DNA of 64,000 bases from assembly GCF_902833145.1 (NCBI RefSeq), contig NZ_CADFEN010000012.1:207147-271146 (forward strand), read 5' to 3'. The translations under genes and the position numbers were made by a program. The stretch is from Burkholderia sp. BCC0506. Lineage in GTDB: Bacteria > Pseudomonadota > Gammaproteobacteria > Burkholderiales > Burkholderiaceae. Below, in pieces: positions 27,549 through 36,393 of the stretch. Each line of letters begins with the position of its first letter. Position 1 is the stretch's first letter. The notes beneath the pieces were generated by a model, which was not told where the DNA came from, did no database searches, and was given only the letters and a program-made list of their open reading frames with translations.

Positions 27549-28880
27549 ATGACCGTATTCGACCTGAACCGCGGCGCGCTCGCGCCGGTCGCCGACGAAG
27601 TCGACCTCGTCGAGCTGCGCGTGACGGGCGCCATTCCGCGCGAACTCGACGGCACGTTGCTGCGCAACGGCCCGAACCCGCCGGGCGGCCGCTTCGCTGG
27701 CAACGACATGCTGTCGTGGTGGCCGGAGGCCGCGATGCTGCATGCGATCGCGTTCGCCGACGGCCGCGCGGCCGGCTACCGGAACCGCTGGGCGCGCACG
27801 CAGCGCTGGGCCGCCGTGCACGCGCCGGGGCAGGCGCCCCATCTGCCCGACACCAATCCGAACGTGAACGTGTTGCAGCATGCGGGCGAATTGCTCGCGC
27901 TGGCCGAGGGCGGCACGCCGCTCGCGATCACCGCCGCGCTCGACACGCTCGGCTTGCCGGCGCGCCACGCGGGCTTCGACGGCGGGATGACCGCGCATCC
28001 GAAGGTCGATCCGGTGACCGGCGAGCTGATCCTGTTCCGTGCGGACTGGCGCGCGCCGTGGCTGCGCTACGGCGTGATCGACGCGACGGGTGTGAAGCGT
28101 GTCGACGTCGAGATCGAGCTGAGCGCGCCGTCGATGATGCACGACTTGGCGATCACCGAAACCCGCAGCCTGCTGCTCGACCTGAACGTCGGCTACGACT
28201 TCTCGCTGCTGAAGCAGGGCCACCGGATGCCGCTGCGCTGGCACGACGAGCGGCCGGCGCGCCTCGGCGTGATCCCGCGCCACGGCGGAGACGTACGCTG
28301 GTTCGGCATCGAGCCGTGTTTCATCCAGCACGTCGTGAACGCGTACGACTGCGACGCGTCGTGCATCGTGCTCGACGCCGTGCGCTATCCGTCGTTCCTG
28401 CGGCTCGATGCGCGCACGGGCCGCTTCGCCGACAACCCGGTCGGCGAGCTGTGGCGCTACGTGATCGATACCGCGAACGGATTGATCGACGAAGGGCCGC
28501 TCGCCGACGGCGGCCTCGAGTTGCCGCGCATCAACGAAAGCCGCACCGGGCGCCGGTACCGCTATCTGTATGCGGTCGAGCAGCCGAACAACGCGGAAAT
28601 GCGCGGCGTGATGCGCTTCGATCACGCGCGCGGCACGACGATGCATTACGCGGTGCCGGCCGGCGACCAGAACGGCGAGCCGGTGTTCGTGCCACGCCCG
28701 GGCGGCACCGACGAGGACGACGGCTGGCTGCTGGTGATGGTCTACCGCGCGGCGACGGATACGAGCGACGTCGTGATCCTCGATGCGCGCGCGATCGACG
28801 CCGAGCCGGTGGCGACCGTCCACCTGCCGCGCCGCGTGCCGGCCGGGTTCCACGGCGCGTGGGTGCCGCGCGAGCGTTGA
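27549..28880 (+). CDS. Carotenoid oxygenase (apocarotenoid/stilbene cleavage dioxygenase) family protein
   Basis: A 443-residue seven-bladed propeller non-haem iron dioxygenase. The four Fe(II) histidines can be placed: His150 (MTAHPKVD), His198 (MMHDLAIT), His261 (FIQHVVNAYD) and His435 (GFHGAW), along with the N-terminal GTLLRNGPNPPGGRF motif. The family splits C=C bonds in carotenoids, retinoids, lignostilbenes or resveratrol. No carotenoid biosynthesis genes are in the window, so a plant-derived phenylpropanoid or stilbene substrate is at least as likely. It is coupled with the DUF2239 gene. Confidence 0.93.
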   Translation: MTVFDLNRGALAPVADEVDLVELRVTGAIPRELDGTLLRNGPNPPGGRFAGNDMLSWWPEAAMLHAIAFADGRAAGYRNRWARTQRWAAVHAPGQAPHLPDTNPNVNVLQHAGELLALAEGGTPLAITAALDTLGLPARHAGFDGGMTAHPKVDPVTGELILFRADWRAPWLRYGVIDATGVKRVDVEIELSAPSMMHDLAITETRSLLLDLNVGYDFSLLKQGHRMPLRWHDERPARLGVIPRHGGDVRWFGIEPCFIQHVVNAYDCDASCIVLDAVRYPSFLRLDARTGRFADNPVGELWRYVIDTANGLIDEGPLADGGLELPRINESRTGRRYRYLYAVEQPNNAEMRGVMRFDHARGTTMHYAVPAGDQNGEPVFVPRPGGTDEDDGWLLVMVYRAATDTSDVVILDARAIDAEPVATVHLPRRVPAGFHGAWVPRER

Positions 28881-28899
28881 ACGTGAGCGGCGGCGCGCG

Positions 28900-30066
28900 T
28901 CACTGCGCGCGCAGCGCGTCGACGATCTTCAGCCGCGCGGCGCGCATCGCGGGCAGGAAGCCGCCGACGAGCCCCATCACGAGCGAGAACAGCAGCGTCT
29001 TCACGACGATCGCGGGCGTCAGCACGAAGCGGAACGACAGGTCCGAGAAGGTCTGGAAGTTGGTCGTCGAAAACGACGCGAACTGCATCAGCGACGCGCA
29101 CGCGAGCCCCGCGACGCCGCCGACGAAGCCGAGCAGCAGCGCCTCGAGCAGGAACGCGGCGAGCACGCTGGTGCGCTTGAAGCCGAGCGCGCGCAGCGTA
29201 CCGATCTCGGCCACGCGGTTCGCGACCGACGCATACATCGTGATCATCGCGCCGATCATCGCGGCGATCGAGAAGATCGTCGACAGCGTGATGCCGAGGA
29301 TGTTGATGAACGTCGACAGCGCCTTCGACTGGTCGCCGTAGAAGGTCTGCTCGCGCTTCGCCTCGTCGGTCAGGCGCGGGTCGACGTCGATGTCGGCCTT
29401 GAAGCGCGCGAAGCCGTCGGCGCTCGGGATGCGCAGCACCATCGACGAATAGCTGGTGCGCCGGAACGACTGCATCAGCTGATCGACGTCGCCCCAGATC
29501 TCCGAGTCGAAGCCGCTGCCGCCCGCGTCGAAGATGCCGACGACGGTCCAGTCGCGCTGCGCGAAATGGAGGCGGTCGCCGAGCTGCGTGCCGCTGAAGC
29601 CTTTCGCGATCGCGCTGCCGACGACGATCTCCGACGAGCCCGGTGCGAACGGTCGGCCGGCCGCGAGCGTCACGTGCGGGCGCAGCGCGAGGCCGGCCGG
29701 CGACACGCCGCGGATCACGACGTTCGACGGCTTGCCGCTCGACGTCTTCACGAGCGAGATCAGCACGACGGCTTCCTTCGACACGAGCGGCCGGCCGTCG
29801 GGGCCGAGCGCGACGGCCGGGTGCATTTCGAGCGCGTTGGCCTGCTGATGATCGATCGAACTCTGGATCTCGGTCTCGGCGCCCTTGCGGATCACCACCG
29901 CGTTGTCGGGTTCGCCGGTCGACACGAGCGTTTTCGTGAGCCCCGCATCGAGCATCTGCACCGTCGCGAACACGAAGATCACGAGCGCCATGCCGCCCGC
30001 GGTCAACGCGGTGGTGAGGCGCCGGGTCCACAGGTTGCGCGCGATGTAGGTGAGGGGAATGGCCAT
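28900..30066 (-). CDS. ABC transporter permease, MacB/FtsX type (second permease)
   Basis: A 388-residue FtsX-family permease: helix 1 (about 20-42, TALTAGGMALVIFVFATVQML), a large periplasmic MacB-like domain (about 45-260) and three C-terminal helices (about 265-385), ending in the typical PAMRAARLKIVDALRA. Mechanotransmission-type permeases drive substrates or effectors at the periplasmic side. It is the last gene of an adaptor-ATPase-permease-permease set, 8 bp after the first permease gene. Substrate unknown. Confidence 0.9.
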   Translation of the reverse strand: MAIPLTYIARNLWTRRLTTALTAGGMALVIFVFATVQMLDAGLTKTLVSTGEPDNAVVIRKGAETEIQSSIDHQQANALEMHPAVALGPDGRPLVSKEAVVLISLVKTSSGKPSNVVIRGVSPAGLALRPHVTLAAGRPFAPGSSEIVVGSAIAKGFSGTQLGDRLHFAQRDWTVVGIFDAGGSGFDSEIWGDVDQLMQSFRRTSYSSMVLRIPSADGFARFKADIDVDPRLTDEAKREQTFYGDQSKALSTFINILGITLSTIFSIAAMIGAMITMYASVANRVAEIGTLRALGFKRTSVLAAFLLEALLLGFVGGVAGLACASLMQFASFSTTNFQTFSDLSFRFVLTPAIVVKTLLFSLVMGLVGGFLPAMRAARLKIVDALRAQ

Positions 30067-30074
30067 GCGCGTCG

Positions 30075-31229
30075 CTATCCGATCGCCCGCAGGCCTTCGA
30101 CGACGCGCACGCGCGCCGCCTGCCACGCCGGCACGAGCGCGGCCGCGAGGCCGACCGCGATCGAGCACGCGGCCTGCAGCGCGACCGTCTCGGTCGATAC
30201 CCTGAACACCGGGAAGATGCCGCCGGCCGCCTGCTTGAACAGGCTCGCGGCGGGCGGCGTCGCGAGCATCCCGAGCCCGCCGCCGGCCACCGAGATCAGC
30301 ACCGATTCGCCGAACACGATCAGCGCGAGGAACCCCGGGCCGAAACCGAGCGCCTTCAGCGTCGCGTATTCGGCCGTGCGCTCGCGCGCGCTCATCGCCA
30401 TCGCGTTGGCCATCACGGCCATGATGATCAGGATCACCACGTACGACACCAGCCGGATCGCGGCGATGATCTGGTTCGACATCGCGACGAAGCCGAGCTG
30501 GAACGCCTGCTCGGTCTCGGTCAGCGTTTCGGCGAGCGAGTTCCTGAACACGGCATCGACGTGGCGCGCGATCGACGCGCCGTCGTCGGGGTTCGCGACA
30601 CCGAGCACGAACACGCCGACCTGGTCGGCCTGCTTCGGCGTGCGCTTGCGCACCGTCTCGTTCAGGTAATCCCAGTGGAACACCAGCTGGCGCGTGATCG
30701 TCGAATCGTCGCGGCCGTCGAGAATGCCGCGCACGACGAAATCCCACGTGCCCGGATAGATCGTGCCCTTCAGCGGGATCACGTCGCCGACCTTGAAACC
30801 GAACTGCGTCGCGAGCTGGCGGCCGACGAGGCAGCCGCGGCGGTCGCGGTCGTAGTCGGCGCGCTGCTGCGCCGGCAGGATGAATTCCGGGTACAGGTCG
30901 AGGTAGTTCTCCGACACCGCGAAGCTCGCGAAGAAGTTCTTCGGGTCGCGATAGATGCCGCCGAACCAGTTCGAGCGGACCACGGCCGTCACGCCGTCGA
31001 CGCCGCGGATCCGGTTCTCGTAGCTCACCGGCAGCGGAAACACGAGCGAGATCGCGTTGCGCGTGACGAGCCGGCCGCTGGAGGCCGCCGCCGCGCCCGC
31101 GTACCACGCGTCGACCACCGTATGCAGCAGCCCGAACGCGAGCACCGCGATGGTCAGCCCGAGCACGGTCAGCAGCGTGCGCAGCCGGTGCCGCAGCGCG
31201 TTGCGCGCGATCAGCTTCAGCACGTACAT
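30075..31229 (-). CDS. ABC transporter permease, MacB/FtsX type (first permease)
   Basis: A 384-residue FtsX-type permease with the same plan as its neighbour: helix 1 (about 18-40, [21 protein letters not shown]), a periplasmic domain, and three C-terminal helices ending [35 protein letters not shown] and [19 protein letters not shown] are family blocks. Having two non-identical permeases next to one ATPase suggests a heterodimeric transporter. Confidence 0.9.
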   Translation of the reverse strand: MYVLKLIARNALRHRLRTLLTVLGLTIAVLAFGLLHTVVDAWYAGAAAASSGRLVTRNAISLVFPLPVSYENRIRGVDGVTAVVRSNWFGGIYRDPKNFFASFAVSENYLDLYPEFILPAQQRADYDRDRRGCLVGRQLATQFGFKVGDVIPLKGTIYPGTWDFVVRGILDGRDDSTITRQLVFHWDYLNETVRKRTPKQADQVGVFVLGVANPDDGASIARHVDAVFRNSLAETLTETEQAFQLGFVAMSNQIIAAIRLVSYVVILIIMAVMANAMAMSARERTAEYATLKALGFGPGFLALIVFGESVLISVAGGGLGMLATPPAASLFKQAAGGIFPVFRVSTETVALQAACSIAVGLAAALVPAWQAARVRVVEGLRAIG

Positions 31230-31250
31230 GGCGCGCGCTCCCGTTGCCGG

Positions 31251-31949
31251 TCAGCCGGCGTGCCCATCGATCAGCTCCCCTTTTTCCAGATGGACGACCG
31301 AGCGCGCGGCGCCGGCCGCGTGCGCGTCGTGCGTCACCATGATGATCGTCTTGCCGAGCTCGGCGTTCATCCGCTGCAGCATCGCGAGCACGTCGGTGGC
31401 GGATGCGCGGTCGAGGTCGCCGGTCGGCTCGTCGGCGACGATCAGCACCGGATCGGTGATCAGCGCGCGCGCGATCGCGACGCGCTGCTGCTGGCCGCCC
31501 GACAGCTCGGACGGGTAATGGCTCGTGCGATCGCCGAGATTCACCATGTCGAGCACGAGCTCGACGCGCTCGTGCCGCTCGCGGCGCGACAGCTGCGTGA
31601 GCATCAGCGGCAGCTCGACGTTCTCGAACGCGGTGAGCACCGGCATCAGGTTGTAGAACTGGAAGATGAAGCCGACGTTCGCCGCGCGCCATTCGGCCAG
31701 CTGCGCCTCGGCGAGCTGCGAGATGTCGAGGCCGCCGACGCGCAGCTCGCCGCTGTCGGGCCGGTCGATGCCGGCCACGAGGTTCAGCAGCGTGCTCTTG
31801 CCGGAGCCCGACGGCCCCATCAGCGCGACGAAGTCGCCTTCGCCGATGTCGAGCGTGATGTCGGTCAGCACGGGCACGACCTGGTTGCCGCGCCGGTACG
31901 ACTTCGCGACGTGGCTGAGCTCGACGAGGGGCGGCGGGGCGTCGTTCAC
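31251..31949 (-). CDS. ABC transporter ATP-binding protein (LolD/MacB type)
   Basis: A 232-residue ATPase. Walker A is GPSGSGKST (about 45-53), the Q-loop [22 protein letters not shown] is typical of LolD/MacB, the signature is [15 protein letters not shown], Walker B is [13 protein letters not shown], and the H-loop is VTHD. GTG at 31949 starts 6 nt after the adaptor gene's stop codon. It energises the two permeases encoded immediately downstream. Confidence 0.95.
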   Translation of the reverse strand: MNDAPPPLVELSHVAKSYRRGNQVVPVLTDITLDIGEGDFVALMGPSGSGKSTLLNLVAGIDRPDSGELRVGGLDISQLAEAQLAEWRAANVGFIFQFYNLMPVLTAFENVELPLMLTQLSRRERHERVELVLDMVNLGDRTSHYPSELSGGQQQRVAIARALITDPVLIVADEPTGDLDRASATDVLAMLQRMNAELGKTIIMVTHDAHAAGAARSVVHLEKGELIDGHAG

Positions 31950-31954
31950 GCGCG

Positions 31955-33160
31955 CTACTTCTTCGCGACGGTCACTTTCGCGCCGTCCTTCAGCTTCGCG
32001 CCCGGCGCGAGCACGACCGTGTCGCCGGGCTTCACGCCGCGCACCGCGACGAGCTCGCCGATCCGCGTGCCCTTCGTCACGGCCACCGCATGCACGGCGT
32101 CGTCCTTCACGACGAACACGACCGGCCGGCCGTCGCGTTCGACCACCGCGCTCGCCTGCACGGCCGTCACCGGCTGCCGGTCCTGCGGCGATGCGGGTTT
32201 CGACAGGAACGCGATCTTCGCGCTCATGTCGGGCAGCACGCGCTCGTCGCGATCGACGAAGCGCACCTTCACGAGCACGGTGGCCTTCGAGCGATCGACG
32301 GTCGGCACGATGCGCGATACGCGGCCCGCGAAGCGCATGTCGGGCAGCGCGTCGAGCTGGATCTCGCACGGCTGCTCGGCACGGATCTTCGCGATGTTCG
32401 ATTCGGCGACGTCGGCCTCGACCTCGAGCGTGTCCATGTCGGCGATCGTCACGACCGCACCCTTGCTGTCCGATGCGGACGAGAACGGCGTGATGTTGTC
32501 GCCGACGTTCGCGTGCTTCGCGAGCACGATGCCGTCGAACGGCGCGCGGATCACCGTCTGGTCGACCGCCACCTGCGCGGCCTGCGCGTTCGCTTCGGCC
32601 GACGCGATCGCGGCCTGGTCGCTGGCGAGCGTGGCGCGCGCCTTGTTCACGCGGGCCGTGTCGGTGTCGAGCTGTGCGGCCGGCACGGCGCCGCGCGGCG
32701 CGAGCGCGGCCGTGCGGCGCAGCGCGATTTCCGCGTCCTTCAGCTCGGCCTGGGCGACGCCGAGGTTCGCGCGGGAGACCTGCACCTGCGCGCGCGCCTG
32801 ACCGAGCGACGCCCGCACGTCGCTGCTTTCGAGCCGCGCGATGATCTCGTCCTGCTTCACGCGCGTGCCTTCGAGCACGCCGAGCCATTCGACGCGCCCC
32901 TGGCCCTTCGACGCGACCGCGGCCTTGCGCTGCGGCACGACGTAGCCGGTCGCATTGAGCTGCGTGTCGTTCTGGTACGGGTAGGCGGAGGTGACGGACG
33001 TGGTGTCGACGCTCGGCCGGCCGGTGAGCGCGAGGCCGGCGACGATCGCGACGACGACGAGCGCGGCGGCGACCGCATAGCGTGCCCACCGGCGCCGGCG
33101 CGGCACCGGTGCGATCGGACGCCGGTCGATTTTCAGTTTGTCCAGATTGTGATCGGGCAA
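31955..33160 (-). CDS. HlyD/RND-type periplasmic adaptor protein
   Basis: A 401-residue membrane-fusion protein. One N-terminal helix (about 25-45, YAVAAALVVVAIVAGLAL) is followed by a lipoyl half-motif (NATGYVVPQRKAAVASKGQGRVEWLGV), a coiled-coil hairpin (about 110-210), the second lipoyl half (VIRAPFDGIVLAKHANVGD) and beta-barrel domains. It links the inner-membrane ABC complex toward the outer membrane, as MacA does. I place the start at TTG 33160, 8 nt after GAGG; the open frame continues further without a better start. It opens the four-gene operon. Confidence 0.87.
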   Translation of the reverse strand: MPDHNLDKLKIDRRPIAPVPRRRRWARYAVAAALVVVAIVAGLALTGRPSVDTTSVTSAYPYQNDTQLNATGYVVPQRKAAVASKGQGRVEWLGVLEGTRVKQDEIIARLESSDVRASLGQARAQVQVSRANLGVAQAELKDAEIALRRTAALAPRGAVPAAQLDTDTARVNKARATLASDQAAIASAEANAQAAQVAVDQTVIRAPFDGIVLAKHANVGDNITPFSSASDSKGAVVTIADMDTLEVEADVAESNIAKIRAEQPCEIQLDALPDMRFAGRVSRIVPTVDRSKATVLVKVRFVDRDERVLPDMSAKIAFLSKPASPQDRQPVTAVQASAVVERDGRPVVFVVKDDAVHAVAVTKGTRIGELVAVRGVKPGDTVVLAPGAKLKDGAKVTVAKK

Positions 33161-33518
33161 TTTGAGCGCCTCGAGACGGCGGCGGTCGTGTGACGGCCGC
33201 GATCCGGTTTCCGGGGAAAGGGACGGATGGACGCCAGTATAAGCGTCGTCCCGACGGCGCGCGAGCCGGTTTGCGGCGCCGCGCGGCGACGGCCTGCGTC
33301 GCCTGCCGGCGCGGTCTGACGCGCCCGCCCCCGGGGAAACCCGAGGCCGTAGGCAACGTGTCAACTGGCCGCGAACGCGGTGCGTTATGGAACCAGTGCG
33401 TCAGGTTTTGTCGCGGCGGAACGGCGAAAGCCGGCCTCGCGGCCTGGGGCTCCGGTGCGAATGCCTCGCATCTTTGATTACCGGTACGTTTGATTTTTTC
33501 TCCGCTAAAGGAAGAACA
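33161..33518. other. Divergent intergenic region, 358 bp
   Basis: Lies between the divergent adaptor gene and a small secreted-protein gene and must hold both promoters. Apart from an AAAGGAAG ribosome site at its right end and a T-rich stretch just before it (about 33489-33500), I see no confident promoter, operator or coding sequence. Confidence 0.4.
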
Positions 33519-33752
33519 ATGAAGAAGACGCTCGCTTCGATCATCGCCGCGGCATTCGCGCTCGCATCGGTTTCGGCATTCGCACAGGCGTCCGCGCCGG
33601 CAGCCGACACGTCGGCCGCCGCGCCGGCACCGGCCAAGAAGGATCACAGCAAGCCGAAGCACCAGCTGAAGCACCACGGTTCGAAGAAGGGCCAGGCGAA
33701 GGCTGCTGCCGCATCGGCCGCCGGCACGAACGACGCAGGCACGCAGAACTAA
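33519..33752 (+). CDS. Small secreted Ala/Lys/His-rich protein
   Basis: A 77-residue protein with a clear signal peptide (MKKTLASIIAAAFALASVSAFAQA, cleavage near residue 22-24). The mature part is low-complexity: an Ala/Pro segment, then a basic KKDHSKPKHQLKHHGSKKGQ stretch, then Ala/Thr. The composition resembles acid-shock-type periplasmic basic peptides and could bind metal or anionic polymers, but this is not shown. It has a good ribosome site (AAAGGAAG) and its own terminator, so it looks like a real monocistronic gene. Confidence 0.8.
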   Translation: MKKTLASIIAAAFALASVSAFAQASAPAADTSAAAPAPAKKDHSKPKHQLKHHGSKKGQAKAAAASAAGTNDAGTQN

Positions 33753-33796
33753 GCGGTTCGCCGCCACGGCCGGCATTGCCGGTCATCGGTCGGCCC

Positions 33797-33833
33797 ACCC
33801 CGCATGCTCCGGCATGCGGGGTTTTGTTTTTTT
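33797..33833. terminator. Bidirectional terminator after the small secreted protein
   Basis: A perfect 11-bp stem (ACCCCGCATGC at 33797-33807, complement at 33812-33822) with a 4-nt loop, followed by TTTGTTTTTTT. Confidence 0.88.
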
Positions 33834-34603
33834 CAGGCGCCGGGTTCGCCCGGTTCGTCGCGCCGCGCGCGCGGCGGCGCGCGCATCGCGTCGACCACAG
33901 CGCGCATGCGCCGCCAGTGAGAGCCCTCCCAGAACACGCGCCGGCACACGTCGCACGCCGCGAAGCGCCGGTGCCGCTGCCGGACGCCGGCCGGTACGCG
34001 CGGCGCGGCGGCTGCCGCATCGAGCGGATGCAGCGGCGCGTTGCAGCGCAGGCACAGCCGGAACGGCCGCATGTGCGGCGCGAGATCGAGCCGCTCGAAC
34101 AGTTCGCGCAACTGGTCGGCCGGCTGCAGCGCATGGAGGTAGCAGCCGCGCGCGACCGCACGCCGCTTGAGCAGCTCGCGGTCGCGGGTCAGCACGATCC
34201 GGTTCTCCCGCTCGGCCAGCGCCGCGAGTTCGTCGTCGCGGTAGTGGTTGTCGTAGCAGGTGTCGAAGCCGGCGAGGCGCAGCAGTTGCGCGAGGCCGCC
34301 CAGGTGCGCGTCGGCGACGAAGCGCCACGGTGCCGGCGGCCGGCCGGTGGCGCCGTTGACCGCCGGCCGTGCGCGCTCGGGAAAGACTTCGACGCGGTCG
34401 CCGTCGTCGAGCGGCCGGTCGGGCGCGGCCGGCGCGCCGTTCACGTACAGCCGGCCGATTTCGGTGTGCGGGACGCCGAGCGCCTCGATCGCATGCTTGA
34501 GCGTCGCGTCGCGGGCGCACGCGTGCGCGAACGCCCGGTCGCGCTGCGTGCGCGCGAGAAAGGCGTTCAGTTCGCCGTGAAAGCGGAAGGTCGCGGTCGC
34601 CAT
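33833..34603 (-). CDS. Ubiquitin-like/Mut7-C RNase fusion protein
   Basis: A 256-residue two-domain protein. Residues about 1-85 form a ubiquitin/MoaD-like beta-grasp domain (ATFRFHGELNAFLA, RLYVNGAPAAPDRPLDDGDRVEVFP). Residues about 95-250 form a Mut7-C domain, a PIN-type RNase fold (RFVADAHLGGLAQLLRLAGFDTCY, RIVLTRDRELLKR) ending in a zinc ribbon (CLRCNAPL, CDVCRRVFWEGSHWRRM). The fusion is known as Mut7-C ubiquitin/RNase; a role in RNA decay or toxin-like cleavage is predicted for the family but unproven. Confidence 0.88.
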   Translation of the reverse strand: MATATFRFHGELNAFLARTQRDRAFAHACARDATLKHAIEALGVPHTEIGRLYVNGAPAAPDRPLDDGDRVEVFPERARPAVNGATGRPPAPWRFVADAHLGGLAQLLRLAGFDTCYDNHYRDDELAALAERENRIVLTRDRELLKRRAVARGCYLHALQPADQLRELFERLDLAPHMRPFRLCLRCNAPLHPLDAAAAAPRVPAGVRQRHRRFAACDVCRRVFWEGSHWRRMRAVVDAMRAPPRARRDEPGEPGA

Positions 34604-34699
34604 CCGTGCAGTATCGCACCGCGCCCGGGCGGCGGCAGGCGCTGCAGAGCGCCGGCATCTGTGTTTAACTCGCGGCTTCACGGAGCGAAGGAGCGGGAA

Positions 34700-35569
34700 A
34701 TGGATCTCGGGTTTATCGGGCTGGGCGAAATGGGGCAGGCGATCGCGACGAACCTGCTGAAGGCGGGCCACACGGTGCGGGTCTGGAACCGGTCGCGCGA
34801 GCGGGCCGAACCGCTCGCGGCCTTCGGCGCGCAGGTCGTCGACACGCCGGCCGACGCGTTTCGCGGCGACGTCGTGTTCTCGATGCTCGGCGACGATGCC
34901 GCCGCGCGCGCGGTGTTCGACGATGCGCTGCTGGCCCAGGCGCCGCGCGGGCTGATCCACGTGAACATGGCGACGGTGTCGGTCGCGCTCGCCGAATCGC
35001 TCGCGCACGCGCATGCGTCGCGCGGCATCGACTACGTCGCCGCGCCGGTGATGGGGCGGCCGGACGTCGCGGCCGCCGCGCGCCTGACGATCATGGCGGG
35101 CGGCCCGGCCGAGGCGATCGACCGCGTGCAGCCGCTGTTCGACGCGATCGGCCAGAAGACCTGGCGGTTCGGCTCGCTGCCGCAGCACGCGAACGTCGCG
35201 AAGATCGCCGCGAACTTCACGCTCGCGTCGGCGATCGAGACGCTCGGCGAAGCGTCCGCGCTGCTCGGCGCGCACGGCGTCGCGATGCGCGATTTCCTCG
35301 ACGTGATCACGAGCAGCGTGTTTCCGGGGCCCGTCTACGAAGGCTACGGCGCGATGATCGCCGAGCGCCGCTACGAGCCCGCGCGCTTCAAGGCGCGGCT
35401 CGGGCTGAAGGACGTCCGGCTCGCGCTGGAGGCCGGCGACGCGACGTCGGTGCCGCTGCCGGTGGCGAGCGTCGTGCGCGACAGCCTGCTCGACGCGCTC
35501 GCGCACGGCGGCGGCGACCAGGATTTCGCGGTGCTCGGCGAGGCCGCGCTGCGCCGCGCCGGCCGCTGA
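34700..35569 (+). CDS. 3-hydroxyisobutyrate dehydrogenase-related NAD(P)-dependent oxidoreductase
   Basis: A 289-residue beta-hydroxyacid dehydrogenase: N-terminal Rossmann motif GLGEMG (7-12), the substrate block VAAPVMGRPDVA, and the catalytic Lys168 in NVAKIAANF. The length is typical. The family reduces or oxidises small beta-hydroxy acids such as tartronate semialdehyde, succinic semialdehyde or 3-hydroxyisobutyrate; VAAPVMGRPD differs from the classic DAPVSGG and is more like the imine-reductase/GLYR-like branch. Start chosen at ATG 34700 after GAAGGAG. Confidence 0.9.
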   Translation: MDLGFIGLGEMGQAIATNLLKAGHTVRVWNRSRERAEPLAAFGAQVVDTPADAFRGDVVFSMLGDDAAARAVFDDALLAQAPRGLIHVNMATVSVALAESLAHAHASRGIDYVAAPVMGRPDVAAAARLTIMAGGPAEAIDRVQPLFDAIGQKTWRFGSLPQHANVAKIAANFTLASAIETLGEASALLGAHGVAMRDFLDVITSSVFPGPVYEGYGAMIAERRYEPARFKARLGLKDVRLALEAGDATSVPLPVASVVRDSLLDALAHGGGDQDFAVLGEAALRRAGR

Positions 35570-35650
35570 CACGCGACAGAAGCGCCGTGCGCACGGCATA
35601 ATCGGCAGTTCGTTTTCCCTTCATTCCTTACATATCGGGCAGAGGCAGTC

Positions 35651-36286
35651 ATGAACTTGCATACGTGGTGGCTTTTCGTGGCGACGGTGTTCGTCGTGTC
35701 GGCGATTCCGGGCCCGAACATGCTGCTCGTGATGACGCACGGCGCACGGCATGGGCTGCGGCGCTCGTCCGCGACGATGGCCGGCTGCCTGAGCGCGCTG
35801 GTGCTGATGCTCGCGGTCTCCGCGGCAGGGCTCGGCGCGGTGCTCGAGGCATGGCCGGCGATGTTCAACGCGTTGCGTTTCGCGGGTGCGGCCTACCTGA
35901 TCTATCTCGGCGTGAAGGCGTGGCGCGCACGCGTGGACGACGCGCCGGCCGCCGACGTGGATGCCGTGACGCACGGGGCAGCGGCGTCGCGCATGGTGCT
36001 GTTCCGCAATGGCTTCCTGGTCGCCGGCAGCAACCCGAAGGCGATCCTGTTCGCGGCCGCGCTGCTGCCGCAGTTCATCAACGCGGCCGAGCCGACGCTG
36101 CCGCAGTTCGGCATTCTCGTCGTCACGTTCGCGGCAATCGAGGTGAGCTGGTATCTCGTCTACGCGTCGTTCGGCACGCGCATCGGCGCCACGCTGAAGA
36201 GCCAGAGCGTCGCGAAGGTGTTCAACCGGCTGACGGGCGGGCTGTTCGTCGGCTTCGGCGCGATGATGGCGCTGGTTCGTCACTGA
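35651..36286 (+). CDS. LysE/RhtB family amino acid exporter
   Basis: A 211-residue inner-membrane exporter with about six helices. The N-terminal ATVFVVSAIPGPNMLLVMTHGARHGLRRS is the family signature, and NPKAILFAAALLPQFI is the conserved middle block. Such proteins export lysine, threonine, homoserine lactone or similar compounds. It stands alone; the substrate is unknown. A terminator follows. Confidence 0.93.
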   Translation: MNLHTWWLFVATVFVVSAIPGPNMLLVMTHGARHGLRRSSATMAGCLSALVLMLAVSAAGLGAVLEAWPAMFNALRFAGAAYLIYLGVKAWRARVDDAPAADVDAVTHGAAASRMVLFRNGFLVAGSNPKAILFAAALLPQFINAAEPTLPQFGILVVTFAAIEVSWYLVYASFGTRIGATLKSQSVAKVFNRLTGGLFVGFGAMMALVRH

Positions 36287-36307
36287 TTCCCGGCCGGCGC
36301 CGGCGTA

Positions 36308-36350
36308 CCGAACGCCCCGTCCCTCGCGAGAGGGCGGGGCGTTCGGTTTT
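36308..36350 (+). terminator. Terminator after the LysE-type gene
   Basis: A long stem (CCGAACGCCCCG from 36308, with CGGGGCGTTCGG ending at 36346; one bulged base) with a GCGA-type loop and a short T run. Confidence 0.78.
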
Positions 36351-36360
36351 CTGACGGCGC

Positions 36361-36393
36361 TTCACCGCTGCCCGTTCACCGCTGCCCGTTCAC
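36361..36393. repeat. 14-bp tandem duplication at the stop of an MFS gene
   Basis: TTCACCGCTGCCCG occurs twice in tandem (36361-36374, 36375-36388), followed by a partial TTCAC. The MFS stop codon (TCA on this strand, 36390-36392) lies in the partial third unit, so each unit carries a potential stop. Confidence 0.8.
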
